Assembly: GCA_944392105.1 (NCBI GenBank) | Contig: CALXVM010000001.1 | Coordinates: 1-64,000 of the forward strand | DNA: 64,000 nucleotides | Direction: 5' to 3' | Origin: an uncultured Clostridia bacterium | GTDB taxonomy: Bacteria; Bacillota; Clostridia; TANB77; CAG-508 | Part shown: positions 53,631 to 62,993 of the stretch, one piece after another | Layout of the letters: every line of letters begins with the position of its first letter | How positions within the stretch are numbered: the stretch's first letter is position 1 | Made by a program: the position numbers and the translations under genes | Notes under the pieces: generated by a model | What the model was told of the DNA's origin: nothing | The model's input: only the letters and a program-made list of their open reading frames with translations | The model's database searches: none

Positions 53631-55487
53631 ATGAAGACAATAGAAGAATTAAATAAAATAAGAGCAGAAAAAAGAATAGAATTAGACTTAAGAAAAAATA
53701 CAAATGCGGATACAAGAGAAAAACATATTTTAGTATGTAATGGTACTGGTTGCACATCTTCAAAATCACCAGAAATATTAGAAAATTTTAAAAGAATAAT
53801 AGAAGAAAAGGGCATACAAAATGTAAGAGTTATAAAAACAGGATGTTTTGGTTTATGTGCAAAAGGCCCTATTGTTATAATAAGACCAGAAGATACTTTT
53901 TATGCAATGGTAAAACCAGAAGATTGTGAAGAAATTATACAGTCACACATAGTAGAAGGAAAAGTTGTTGAAAGATTATTATGCAAAGACATAGATGGAA
54001 AAAAAGTAAATAGATTAGATGACCTTACTTTTTACAAAAAACAGAAGAGAATAGCTTTAAAAAATTGTGGAGTAATAAATCCAGAAGATATAGATGAGTA
54101 CATAGCTTTTGATGGGTACAGAGCATTAGCCAGAGTTTTGGTAGAAATGTCACCAGACGAAGTAATAGACACTATAGATAAATCCGGATTACGTGGCAGA
54201 GGTGGTGCTGGATTCCCAACAGGAAAGAAATGGAAAAGTACAAGAGAGGCAAAAGGAGATAAAAAATTTGTTGTATGTAATGCAGATGAAGGTGATCCAG
54301 GAGCTTTTATGGATAGAAGTATACTAGAAGGAGACCCCCATGCTGTATTAGAAGCCATGGAGATTGCAGGATATAGCATAGGAGCAGAAAAGGGATACAT
54401 ATATGTAAGAGCAGAATATCCAATAGCTGTAAATAGACTGCAAATAGCAATTAATCAAGCAAGAGAATATGGAATACTTGGAGAAAATATATTTGGAACT
54501 GGATTTAACTTTGACATAGAAATAAGATTAGGTGCAGGAGCATTTGTGTGTGGAGAAGAAACAGCACTTTTAGAGTCAATAGAAGGTAAACGTGGTCAGC
54601 CAAGAGTAAAACCACCATATCCAGCACAATCTGGTTTATGGGGATGTCCAACATTAATAAACAATGTAGAAACATATGCCAATATTGCACAAATTATATT
54701 AAAAGGACCAGAATGGTATTCTTCTATAGGAACAGAAAATTCAAAAGGTACTAAAGTATTTGCTTTAGGTGGAAATGTTAATAATGTTGGATTAGTAGAA
54801 GTTCCAATGGGAACAACTTTAAGAGAAATTGTTTATGATATAGGTGGAGGAATTCCAAATGGTAGAGAATTTAAAGCAGCTCAAACAGGTGGACCTTCAG
54901 GAGGATGTATACCAAAAGAACATTTAGACACACCAATAGACTATGAATCTTTAAAAGCAATAGGTTCAATGATGGGATCTGGTGGACTTATTGTGATGGA
55001 TGACACCAAATGTATGGTATGCTTAGCTAAATTCTATTTGCAATTTACAGTAAGTGAGAGTTGCGGAAAATGTACGCCATGTAGAATTGGAACAAAAAGG
55101 ATGCTAGAAATATTAGAAAAACTATGTAGTGGTGAAGGCACAGAATACGACATATATAGACTTGAAAAATTAGCAGTAAATATTCAAAAATCAAGTATTT
55201 GTGGATTAGGACAAAGTGCACCAAATCCAGTAATAAGTACACTAAAATATTTTAGAGAAGAATTTAGACAACATGCCATAGAAAAAGAATGTAAAGCAAT
55301 GGAATGTAAGGCATTAGCTAGAATAGAAATAGATGAGGAAAAGTGCAAAGCTTGTGGATTATGCCAAAAAAATTGTCCAGTAAATGCAATAGAAGGAGAA
55401 GGAAGAGAAAAGAGGCATATAAATCAAGATAAATGTATTAAGTGTACGACGTGTATTAGGTCTTGCCCATTCCACGCAATTGGTTAA
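53631..55487 (+). CDS. hndC: hydrogenase NuoF-like flavoprotein subunit
   Basis: A 618-residue subunit binding NAD(P)H, FMN and several FeS clusters. Order: N-terminal thioredoxin-like [2Fe-2S] domain (CNGTGC, CFGLC), NuoF core with GRGGAGFPTGKKW for NADH/FMN, SESCGKCTPCRIGTKRM binding a [4Fe-4S] cluster, and a C-terminal two-cluster ferredoxin (CKACGLCQKNC, CIKCTTCIRSC). AGGAGG precedes the ATG. Such subunits occur in NADP-reducing and electron-bifurcating hydrogenases; sequence does not distinguish them here. Confidence 0.93.
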   Translation: MKTIEELNKIRAEKRIELDLRKNTNADTREKHILVCNGTGCTSSKSPEILENFKRIIEEKGIQNVRVIKTGCFGLCAKGPIVIIRPEDTFYAMVKPEDCEEIIQSHIVEGKVVERLLCKDIDGKKVNRLDDLTFYKKQKRIALKNCGVINPEDIDEYIAFDGYRALARVLVEMSPDEVIDTIDKSGLRGRGGAGFPTGKKWKSTREAKGDKKFVVCNADEGDPGAFMDRSILEGDPHAVLEAMEIAGYSIGAEKGYIYVRAEYPIAVNRLQIAINQAREYGILGENIFGTGFNFDIEIRLGAGAFVCGEETALLESIEGKRGQPRVKPPYPAQSGLWGCPTLINNVETYANIAQIILKGPEWYSSIGTENSKGTKVFALGGNVNNVGLVEVPMGTTLREIVYDIGGGIPNGREFKAAQTGGPSGGCIPKEHLDTPIDYESLKAIGSMMGSGGLIVMDDTKCMVCLAKFYLQFTVSESCGKCTPCRIGTKRMLEILEKLCSGEGTEYDIYRLEKLAVNIQKSSICGLGQSAPNPVISTLKYFREEFRQHAIEKECKAMECKALARIEIDEEKCKACGLCQKNCPVNAIEGEGREKRHINQDKCIKCTTCIRSCPFHAIG

Positions 55488-55499
55488 TTCAAAAAATAA

Positions 55500-55590
55500 A
55501 CGTCGTCTTGCGTTGTTGAAATTTAGATAAAAAATGCTCAACGTGCAAAAGCACGCCTCCGCTTTTTTACTAAATTTCGCCTAGCAATAC
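55500..55590 (+). other. intergenic hairpin between hndC and hydA
   Basis: AAATTTAG...AAAAAA near 55521-55537 pairs with TTTTTTAC/TAAATTT near 55563-55577, enclosing GTGC-AAAA-GCAC. Outer sequences (TTGC, GAAATTTAG) extend it with bulges. The stretch is richer in GC than its surroundings. It may set the ratio of the two subunits by RNA processing, or be a small repeat element. Confidence 0.45.
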
Positions 55591-55674
55591 TTGTTTCTTT
55601 TTCGAATTAAAAAAAGTAATGAAGAGCTTCGAATTACGTAGTTAAAATTTTGATGAGGCAAAAGGAGGAGAAAA

Positions 55675-57415
55675 ATGGTTAATTTAAAAATAGATGGAAA
55701 AAATGTTGTTGTACCAGAAGGAACCACAATATTAGATGCAGCAAAACAAGCAGGAATAGACATCCCAACATTATGTTTTTTAAAGGATATAAATGAGGTT
55801 GGAGATTGTAGAATGTGTATTGTAGAAGTCGAAGGCAGACGTGGATTTGCAACTTCATGTATACAAAAGGTAGAAGAAGGAATGGTAGTACATACACATA
55901 CTCCAAATGTATTAGAAGCAAGACATACAATTCTTGACCTAATAATTTCAAACCATGCAAAAGATTGCTTAACTTGTACACGCTCACGGAAACTGTGAGC
56001 TTCAAGATTTGGCAATTAAGTTTAATGTATTAGATGTTGAGTTTAAAGGAGAAATGACAAAACATAAAGTTGATGATAAATCACCATCAATAGTTAGAGA
56101 TTTTAATAAATGTATTTTATGTAGAAGATGTGTAGCAACATGTAAAAATGTACAAAATATAGGAGCAATTGACTGCATAGAAAGAGGTTTTGAGTCTTGT
56201 ATATCTACTACATATGACCACAGTTTAAATGATGTAAATTGTACATTTTGTGGGCAATGTATTGAATCTTGTCCAACTGGTGCTCTTCATGAAAAAGAAA
56301 ATATAAATGATGTATGGGCAAAATTAAAAGATCCAGATACATATGTTGTTGTCCAAACAGCTCCATCTGTAAGAGTAGCTCTTGGAGAAGAGTTTGGTAT
56401 GGAAATAGGTACAAATGTTACAGGAAAAATGGTTTCAGCATTGAAACATCTAGGTTTTGATAAGGTTTTTGATACAAATACTGGTGCTGATTTTACAATC
56501 ATGGAAGAGGCTACAGAATTTGTAAAGAGATTTAAAGAAAATGACAATTTACCAATGACAACATCTTGTTGCCCAGGCTGGGTAAAATTTGCAGAAATGG
56601 AATATCCAGAAAACTTGCCACATTTATCAAGTTGTAAATCTCCACATCAAATGTTTGGAGCTATTATAAAATCATACTATGCAGAGAAAAACAATATTGA
56701 CCCTAAAAATATATATGTGGTTTCTGTTATGCCATGTATTGCTAAAAAGTTTGAAAGACAAAGAGAAGAAATGAAAGTAAATGGGCTATGGGATGTAGAT
56801 GCCGTTATAACTACACGTGAGCTTGCAAGGATGATAAAACAAGCTAATATAGAATTTGATAAATTAGAAGATGGAACTTTTGATAATCCAATGGGAGAAG
56901 CTACAGGTGCAGCAGCTATATTTGGGGTTACTGGTGGAGTTATGGAGGCAGCACTTCGTACAGCATACGAGCTTATTACAGGTAAAGAATTACAGAAATT
57001 AGAGTTTGAAGAAATAAGAGGTGCAAAGGGCATAAAGAAAGCAACAATACAGATAGGAGATAAAGAAGTTAAAGTAGCTGTAGCACATGGATTAAGCAAT
57101 GCAAGAAAAATAATGGAAGAAATAAAAAATGGTACATCAGATTATCAATTTGTAGAAGTAATGGCTTGCCCAGGAGGTTGCATAATGGGTGGAGGTCAAC
57201 CTATAAAGAATTCTAAAATAAGGATGACAGTTGATGTAAGAGAAAAAAGAGCTGCAGCAATGTATTCTATAGATGAAAGAAGTACAATAAGAAAATCACA
57301 TGAAAATCCTGTGTTAAAACAAATATATAAAGAATATATTGGAAATCCAGGAGAGCATAAAGCACATGAACTTTTACATACACACTATGTAGAAAGAGAA
57401 GAATACAGAATTTAA
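55675..57415 (+). CDS. hydA: [FeFe] hydrogenase catalytic subunit, interrupted by +1 frameshift
   Basis: AAGGAGGAG precedes ATG 55675. The first frame encodes the N-terminal [2Fe-2S] ferredoxin domain and the start of the His-Cys cluster motif DCLTCTRS; then CGG (55987-55989) leads to a stop at 55996-55998. Skipping one base restores RSGNCELQDLAIKFNV, the conserved sequence, and the protein continues to 57415 as 579 residues. Two [4Fe-4S] sites (CILCRRCVATC, CTFCGQCIESC) and all H-cluster loops (TSCCPGWVKF, MPCIAKKFE, EVMACPGGCIMGGG) are intact, as is the small-subunit-like tail. The second part has no start site of its own. It produces or consumes H2 with HndA/C. Confidence 0.92.
55984..55998 (+). 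other. frameshift site in hydA at CGG-A
   Basis: Zero frame reads TCA CGG AAA CTG TGA; skipping C reads TCA GGA AAC TGT GAG, restoring Ser-Gly-Asn-Cys-Glu. Removing the A of TCA instead would give the same residues. Confidence 0.75.
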
Positions 57416-57443
57416 AGATATAATATTTTTTGTAACAAAAATT

Positions 57444-57480
57444 AAAAACTCGAGAGGGAGTGCCCTCTCGAGTTTTTTAG
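57444..57480. terminator. bidirectional terminator between hydA and the 57482 gene
   Basis: AAAAACTCGAGAGGG (57444-57458) pairs with CCCTCTCGAGTTTTTT (57463-57478). Confidence 0.92.
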
Positions 57481-57481
57481 C

Positions 57482-57760
57482 TCACTTGAAGCGATAAATA
57501 ATGAGCTGGATGCTTAGCAATACCAAATCAACAGTAAGCGCTATAAATAGCCCTGTACTAATTTCGTATGCTGCAAATAAACCTGCAACACAGGCTGTTA
57601 CACCTATAAGCGTTATTCCTGCAAGTTTCTGGAACTGCAACCGCTCTGTCAAGGTGATTTGCTTACTAGGCTTAAACAAAAAGCTTATGCTCATGAGAAG
57701 TCCTAGTAATGTGCATACGGTTAGGACTATTACTGCAAAAAGCAGCAGCGGAAACAACAT
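57482..57760 (-). CDS. small membrane protein, high-GC foreign-type gene
   Basis: A 92-residue protein with three predicted membrane helices (about 2-26, 47-66, 69-88) and a short polar loop (KPSKQITLTERLQF). AAAGGAGTGATACC precedes the ATG. Codons are GC-richer than neighbours, and an in-frame CGG (57641-57643) encodes Arg. It has a perfect promoter and a strong terminator. I do not recognise a family. It shares codon style and ribosome binding site with genes at 5987, 27578 and 28795. Confidence 0.6.
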   Translation of the reverse strand: MLFPLLLFAVIVLTVCTLLGLLMSISFLFKPSKQITLTERLQFQKLAGITLIGVTACVAGLFAAYEISTGLFIALTVDLVLLSIQLIIYRFK

Positions 57761-57851
57761 GGTATCACTCCTTTCTAGTTGTGTTACAATTTTACAATTC
57801 TTAATTCAAAGAAAAGAAAATTGCAAGAAGATAAGTGCGCTTCATAATATA

Positions 57852-57880
57852 ATTATAAAATATTTTACACAATATGTCAA
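57852..57880 (-). promoter_or_regulatory. promoter of the 57760 gene
   Basis: On the minus strand, TTGACA (57880-57875), 17-nt spacer, TATAAT (57857-57852): consensus in both boxes. Confidence 0.8.
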
Positions 57881-58270
57881 AAATATGTGTATAGAAGTGC
57901 CGAAAAACGGCGATTTTAGAGATTGAAAATAATAAAAAAATGTGATATAAATAAAATGTTATATTCAAGTGAAAAGTAGCGAAAATTTAACAAAATTTAT
58001 CTACACATTTCTACAAAAAATTAATTTAATAAAATATATAATAAGTAAGCAAATTATTATAATATATGACAAGTTCAGTATGTACGATATATTAATTATA
58101 ACTGTAGGAAAAAATTGTTGCAGTAAATGTTAATAAAAAAGATGCGTTATTAATTTAAGCTTAACGAAAATTATGCTAATTGGTGTTATAATATAAGTCA
58201 ATATAAATAGAAAAATAAGTTTAATATAAGAAAAAATATAATAAAATTATTTAAAATAGAAAGGAATAAA
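57881..58270. other. intergenic region upstream of era
   Basis: 390 nt of AT-rich sequence. GCCG-AAAAA-CGGC at 57899-57911 is a small hairpin. A TATAAT at 58187-58192 may belong to the era promoter but has a weak -35 box. No gene seen. Confidence 0.5.
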
Positions 58271-59179
58271 ATGGATAAGAAATTTAAATCAGGATTTGTT
58301 TCAATAGTAGGTAGAACAAATGTAGGAAAATCAAGTATATTAAATAGCTTAGTAAAGGAAAAAGTTGCAGCAATTGCAAATAAACCACAAACTACAAGAA
58401 CACAAATTAGAGCAATTGTAAATAGGCCAAATTCTCAAATAATATTTATGGATACACCTGGAATTCATAAGCCAAAGTCTAAGTTAGGAGATGTAATGGT
58501 AGACAATGCATTTGAGGCTATTGGAGATTGTGATGTTTTGCTATTTGTTGTGGAAGCTACATCAAAAGATATAGGCAAAGGAGACAGACTAATTTTAGAC
58601 AAAATAAAAGAAGCAAAAAGGAAAACAATATTAATAATAAATAAAATAGATTTAGTAAATAAAGAAGAAATTGCAAGACTAATAAATTTATATAAAGATG
58701 AGTATGATTTTGCAGCTATAATTCCAGTTTCTGTAGAAAAAAGCTATAACTTAGATGCAATTTTAGATGAAATAGAAAGTAACCTAAAAGAAGGTCCAGC
58801 ATATTATAATATTGATGAGTATACAGACCAAACACTAAGACAATTAACAGAAGAAACAATAAGAGAAAAAGCATTGAGACTTTTACAAGATGAAGTACCT
58901 CACGGAATATTAGTAGAAGTAGAAAAAATGAAAATGAGAAAAACAATAGATAAGGAGCCAATTTATGATATAGATGCAACTATTTATTGTGTAAGAGAGT
59001 CACATAAAGGTATTATAATTGGAAAAAACGGTGCAATGCTTAAAAAAATCGGAACATATGCAAGACAAGATTTAGAGAAAATGTTTGATTGTAAAATTAA
59101 TTTAAAAATTTGGGTAAAAGTAAAGCAAGATTGGATTAATAATGACAGCTTTGTTAAGAAATTTAAAAATAAAGATTAA
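58271..59179 (+). CDS. era: GTPase Era
   Basis: A 302-residue GTPase that binds the 3' end of 16S rRNA during 30S assembly. P-loop GRTNVGKSS at 14-22, G3 DTPGIHKPKSKLG, G4 NKIDLV, and a C-terminal KH domain (ESHKGIIIGKNGAMLKKIG). AGAAAGGA precedes the ATG. It is followed by yqzL and recO as in Bacillus, but ybeY and dgkA lie 6.5 kb upstream, separated by yerB and the hydrogenase. Confidence 0.96.
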   Translation: MDKKFKSGFVSIVGRTNVGKSSILNSLVKEKVAAIANKPQTTRTQIRAIVNRPNSQIIFMDTPGIHKPKSKLGDVMVDNAFEAIGDCDVLLFVVEATSKDIGKGDRLILDKIKEAKRKTILIINKIDLVNKEEIARLINLYKDEYDFAAIIPVSVEKSYNLDAILDEIESNLKEGPAYYNIDEYTDQTLRQLTEETIREKALRLLQDEVPHGILVEVEKMKMRKTIDKEPIYDIDATIYCVRESHKGIIIGKNGAMLKKIGTYARQDLEKMFDCKINLKIWVKVKQDWINNDSFVKKFKNKD

Positions 59180-59441
59180 ATTATTTAACGTAAATTTGGA
59201 AGATACTGTTAATAAAATTTGCAAATAAAATAATAAAAATATAAAAAAATAATATTTTGTTTAATGTTTTGCTATTGAAGTTTAAATAGAAGATTAAGTA
59301 AAAAATAGCAAAATTATCTTGGTATAAATTTTAAATAAATACAAAAGATAAAAATAATATTATAAGATTGAAGCAACAAAAATCTTATAATATTTTAGCA
59401 AATACTAAAGTATATGCGTTCTTTAACAGGAGATGATTACT

Positions 59442-59612
59442 ATGATAAAACAAATTGCTTGGAATACTTTTAAAAATACTGGTAACATAGATACATTTAT
59501 GGAACTAATGGAAGTAGAAAATATAGAAAAAACAATGAAAGGTATGTACGACAATGGGAATAGTAAAAACGAAGGGAATAGTAATAGCGGAAAACAATAT
59601 GAGCGATTATGA
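59442..59612 (+). CDS. yqzL: YqzL-like small protein overlapping recO
   Basis: A 56-residue protein with AGGAGA 8 nt before the ATG. It begins MIKQIAWNTFKNTGNIDTFM, the pattern of the YqzL family (W-x2-F-x3-G-N-I-D), encoded between era and recO in Bacillus. The frame runs 59 nt into recO, ending at 59612, so the last 19 codons are shared with recO in another frame. The extended Asn/Ser-rich tail is probably not conserved. Its function is unknown. Confidence 0.75.
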   Translation: MIKQIAWNTFKNTGNIDTFMELMEVENIEKTMKGMYDNGNSKNEGNSNSGKQYERL

Positions 59613-60279
59613 TAAAATGGTTACCATTTTAACTCCAAGTGGGAAAATTGGGTGCGCTGCTAGAGGTGCTAGAAAACCCAAAAGTATGCTTATGGCAGCT
59701 ACTCAGTTTTTGTGTTTTGGAGAGTATATGTTATATAGAGGAGTGAATTCTTATAATATAAATTCATGTGACACAATAGAAATATTTTATAATATAAGAA
59801 CAGACTTGGACAAGCTAAAATATGCAACACATATAACTAAAATAATAAATGACGTAACAGATGAAAATCAAAATACATACAAAATTTTACAGCTATTCTT
59901 AAATACATTATATATGATTTCGGAAACGAACGAAAACCTAGATTTTATAGTTTCAGTGTTTAAAATAAGACTAGCTTGCCTTTTAGGTTTTATGCCTATA
60001 ATAAATAAATGCACATCTTGTGGCGAAAATGGTGCAGATGAATATTTTAGTTTTGAAGATAGTGGATTTAAATGTGAAGCTTGTGCAAGACAGGACAAAG
60101 GGGCAATAAAAATAAGTAAATCTACAGCTAATGCTATAAAATATATAATTTTAGCGGATGCCAAGAAAATATTTTCATTTAATATAGCAGAAGAGAATAG
60201 GAGAGAATTAGAGATAATTGCAAAATTATACTTAAATGATAAACTAGATAAAGAGTATAAAATAGAAGATTTATTTTAA
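59554..60279 (+). CDS. recO: DNA repair protein RecO
   Basis: A 241-residue recombination mediator that helps load RecA. The N-terminal OB fold starts KTKGIVIAENNMSDYDKMVT, and a zinc finger is formed by CTSCGE and CEACAR. AAAGGT is a weak ribosome binding site; overlap with yqzL suggests translational coupling. Complete length for clostridial members. Confidence 0.92.
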   Translation: MGIVKTKGIVIAENNMSDYDKMVTILTPSGKIGCAARGARKPKSMLMAATQFLCFGEYMLYRGVNSYNINSCDTIEIFYNIRTDLDKLKYATHITKIINDVTDENQNTYKILQLFLNTLYMISETNENLDFIVSVFKIRLACLLGFMPIINKCTSCGENGADEYFSFEDSGFKCEACARQDKGAIKISKSTANAIKYIILADAKKIFSFNIAEENRRELEIIAKLYLNDKLDKEYKIEDLF

Positions 60280-60346
60280 ATCAATTTAAATTATAGAAAA
60301 CTTAAAAATAATATAAACTTGAAGATATTAAAAATATTAAAAATAT

Positions 60347-60389
60347 TTTTAATACTTTTAATACTTTTAATACTTTTAATACTTTTAAT
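60347..60389. repeat. short tandem repeat, 9-bp unit
   Basis: Four full copies and one partial copy of TTTTAATAC. It lies in the 333-nt gap between recO and a glycosyltransferase gene. Downstream at 60451-60487 AAAATACAGATTAT pairs with ATAATCTGTATTTT, a 14-bp hairpin of terminator shape. Confidence 0.8.
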
Positions 60390-60549
60390 TTTAATATATG
60401 GTATAATTAAAATGTATTATTAAATATTCTATTTTTAAGCAAAATGTGATAAAATACAGATTATGGAGTGGAAATAATCTGTATTTTCATGTAATTGTAA
60501 AATTAAGAAAAAATTAAGCTAAAATACGCATAAAAAGCAATTTATATAT

Positions 60550-60579
60550 TTGACATTTAATATAATAAAATGATATAAT
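60550..60579 (+). promoter_or_regulatory. extended -10 promoter of the 60613 gene
   Basis: TTGACA (60550-60555), 18-nt spacer, TGA-TATAAT (60571-60579). Confidence 0.75.
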
Positions 60580-60612
60580 AAATCAGTTAATAAACGTTTT
60601 GAGGGAGATATT

Positions 60613-61857
60613 ATGAGCAAGGTAATTAAGTTTGGTGTAGGTTTTGTTACAGGAAGACCTAATATTTGTAAGCTTATTAATAACACATGCAAGCATTTAG
60701 TAGAACAAGTTAATAAATCAGATGTAAAAATAGAACTAACTATTTTTATATTATTTGATTTACAATATCAATTTACAACAAGAATAGACTTTTATGGACT
60801 TATGCCAGATGTATATAAAAATGTTAATGTAAAATATATAACACCAGAAGATTTGGAAGAACAAAAAAAGATGCTAATAGGAAAAGAAATATTAACAAAA
60901 AAAGAAGCAGATTTGTTCTTAGGATATGGGTATGCTAAAGGAAGAAATACTATAATGTATTATGCGTTAAAAAAGGATATAGACTACCTATTATTCTGGG
61001 ATGATGATGAATATCCTGTAGCATGTGTAAAAGATGAAAGCGATGAAGAAATAACATGGGTAAAACAAGACAATATTTTAGATACAATAAACTATATGAA
61101 AAAAGCAGATGTAGCTTTAGGTCATAAATGTGGTTATGTTTCACCTATTCCTTATATAGAGCTAAAAGAAGATATAAATGAAGAATTATTTAAAGATTAT
61201 ATAGAAGCCGTTTCAAATGAGGCTATATCATGGGAAAAAATAAGAGAGCAATTAGTAAAATATCATGGTTTTAGATATATTTCTAAGAGTGAAATAGAAG
61301 AAGCTAAAGTAAAAGAAATAGAATTTGACGGAATTGGAAAATGGGTTTTAGGTTCACCACTTTGCTTAAATTTAACACATCTAGACAAAATACCATCGTT
61401 TTATAACCCAGAAGGAGCAAGGGGAGAAGATGCATTTTTCTCTACATGGCTAGAAAATTCAAAAGTAATAGAAATGCCAGTGTACCATTTCCATGATGCT
61501 TTCTTAAAATATACAAATATTTTAAATGAAAAATATCCTAAAAAGCTAAGAAAAATAAAAATGGAAGATGAGCAAACAACAGAAAGATTTATAAAGGCTT
61601 CGATTGGATGGATAAGATATAAACCATTGTTTATTTATCTAACAGATAGAAAAAATTATAATGAAAAAATAGATCAAATACGTGAAAAGTTAAAAATAAG
61701 TATACCAGAAGTAAATAAACTATTTGAAAATTCAGATTTAAACATATTATTACCTGAATTAGAAAAGTTTAATAGCAGTGTAAAAAAAGATTATGAAGAT
61801 TATATAAAAACAAATGAAGCATGGGAAAAAGTTAAAAAAGCTATGACTGAAAAATAA
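60613..61857 (+). CDS. GT-A-type glycosyltransferase-like protein
   Basis: A 414-residue protein with GAGGGAG upstream. An acidic FWDDDEYP motif near residue 130 is the DxD site of GT-A glycosyltransferases, preceded by a helix-strand pattern (GYGYAKGRNTIMYYALKKD) typical of the nucleotide-sugar fold. A second acidic site is GARGEDAFFSTWL. No membrane segment is seen. It probably adds sugar to a cell-surface polymer, but donor and acceptor are unknown. Convergent with two further glycosyltransferase genes, suggesting a surface polysaccharide locus. Confidence 0.75.
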   Translation: MSKVIKFGVGFVTGRPNICKLINNTCKHLVEQVNKSDVKIELTIFILFDLQYQFTTRIDFYGLMPDVYKNVNVKYITPEDLEEQKKMLIGKEILTKKEADLFLGYGYAKGRNTIMYYALKKDIDYLLFWDDDEYPVACVKDESDEEITWVKQDNILDTINYMKKADVALGHKCGYVSPIPYIELKEDINEELFKDYIEAVSNEAISWEKIREQLVKYHGFRYISKSEIEEAKVKEIEFDGIGKWVLGSPLCLNLTHLDKIPSFYNPEGARGEDAFFSTWLENSKVIEMPVYHFHDAFLKYTNILNEKYPKKLRKIKMEDEQTTERFIKASIGWIRYKPLFIYLTDRKNYNEKIDQIREKLKISIPEVNKLFENSDLNILLPELEKFNSSVKKDYEDYIKTNEAWEKVKKAMTEK

Positions 61858-61955
61858 TTTTAAATAAAGTTTAACTTATACAACGTAAGATAAATATAAT
61901 AAAAAGATTAAGAAAAATAGAAAAAATGGATACATTTAAATAGACAAAAAATAAT

Positions 61956-61986
61956 AAAAAGTTGGAATAATTAATTCCAACTTTTT
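61956..61986. terminator. bidirectional terminator between glycosyltransferase genes
   Basis: AAAAAGTTGGAAT pairs with ATTCCAACTTTTT around AATTA. On the minus strand it includes the last codons and stop of the next gene. Confidence 0.85.
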
Positions 61987-62993
61987 ACTGTATCATCAAA
62001 TCTTTGTCTTTGAGTGTTAAATCTATCTCTAAAAAATTCAAGTCTATCTGCAGTTAAATTCTGCTCTTTTTCTAAAGTTTTCATATTTAATTCAAATTTA
62101 TCATTAAATTTCTTTATAAGAAGTTCTTTAGCAGTATCTGCAATTGCAGGGTCAAATCTAGGCATTTTAACTGCAAGTTCAATTGTATTTTCTAAGAATC
62201 TAGCTCTTGCTCTATATTCAAGCTCATATAATGCATGAGAATGGAAAAATTCAATACAACCATCAAATGCATCAAGTACATCTAGTCTTTTTAAAGATAA
62301 TGTAGCAGACATTATACTATTAGGTCTTTTAATATATCCATACAATACATCATCAATTGTAGCAATGCTTTTGCAATTATATAATACACGATATGTAGTG
62401 AATTCGTCTTCGTTTAATTTACCAACTGGAAAACGAATATTATTATATGTTTCTTTCTTGTACAATTTACTCCATGATACAACTGTTTTTATATATAAGT
62501 GTAAATCATCGGAAAATAATTCTAATAAAGCTTGTTCATTATTAATAATTGAAACTTGTCTATTTTCTTTTATATCTAAAAAGCTTTCTTTGTTTTCTGG
62601 TGTAACATCCTCAAAAGGAATTTTATTATAGTCACATTCAACTATATCTGCAGAATGTTCTAAAGCAACATTTAGCATTATTTCATAAAATCTAGTTGAA
62701 ATATAATCATCTGAATCTACAAATGAATAGTAATCACCTGTTGCAACATCCAATCCAGCATTTCTTGCTGTTGATAAACCGCCATTTTCTTTATGTATAA
62801 CTTTTATACGTTTATCTTTTTTTGCATATTCTTGGCATATTTCTAAAGAGTTATCTGTTGAACCATCATCAACTAAAATAATTTCAAGATTAGTATATGT
62901 TTGATGAATTAAAGATTCAAGACAGTTAGTAATATATGGAGCAACATTATAAACTGGCACCATTACACTTATTAATTTTTTTTCTGTATTCAT
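61971..62993 (-). CDS. family 2 glycosyltransferase
   Basis: A 340-residue GT2 enzyme: SVMVPVYNVAPYI at the start, ILVDDGSTDNS, GGLSTARNAGLD and SFVDSDDYI (DxD). The C-terminal 120 residues are helical and variable. It overlaps the upstream GT4 gene by four bases, so they are translated together. It likely extends or decorates a surface glycan using a nucleotide sugar. Confidence 0.9.
   Translation of the reverse strand: MNTEKKLISVMVPVYNVAPYITNCLESLIHQTYTNLEIILVDDGSTDNSLEICQEYAKKDKRIKVIHKENGGLSTARNAGLDVATGDYYSFVDSDDYISTRFYEIMLNVALEHSADIVECDYNKIPFEDVTPENKESFLDIKENRQVSIINNEQALLELFSDDLHLYIKTVVSWSKLYKKETYNNIRFPVGKLNEDEFTTYRVLYNCKSIATIDDVLYGYIKRPNSIMSATLSLKRLDVLDAFDGCIEFFHSHALYELEYRARARFLENTIELAVKMPRFDPAIADTAKELLIKKFNDKFELNMKTLEKEQNLTADRLEFFRDRFNTQRQRFDDTVKSWN

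Noticed and set aside
56009-57415. Second hydrogenase part as a separate gene starting with TTG 56009
   Set aside because: No ribosome binding site, and the start would cut through the conserved His-Cys cluster motif.
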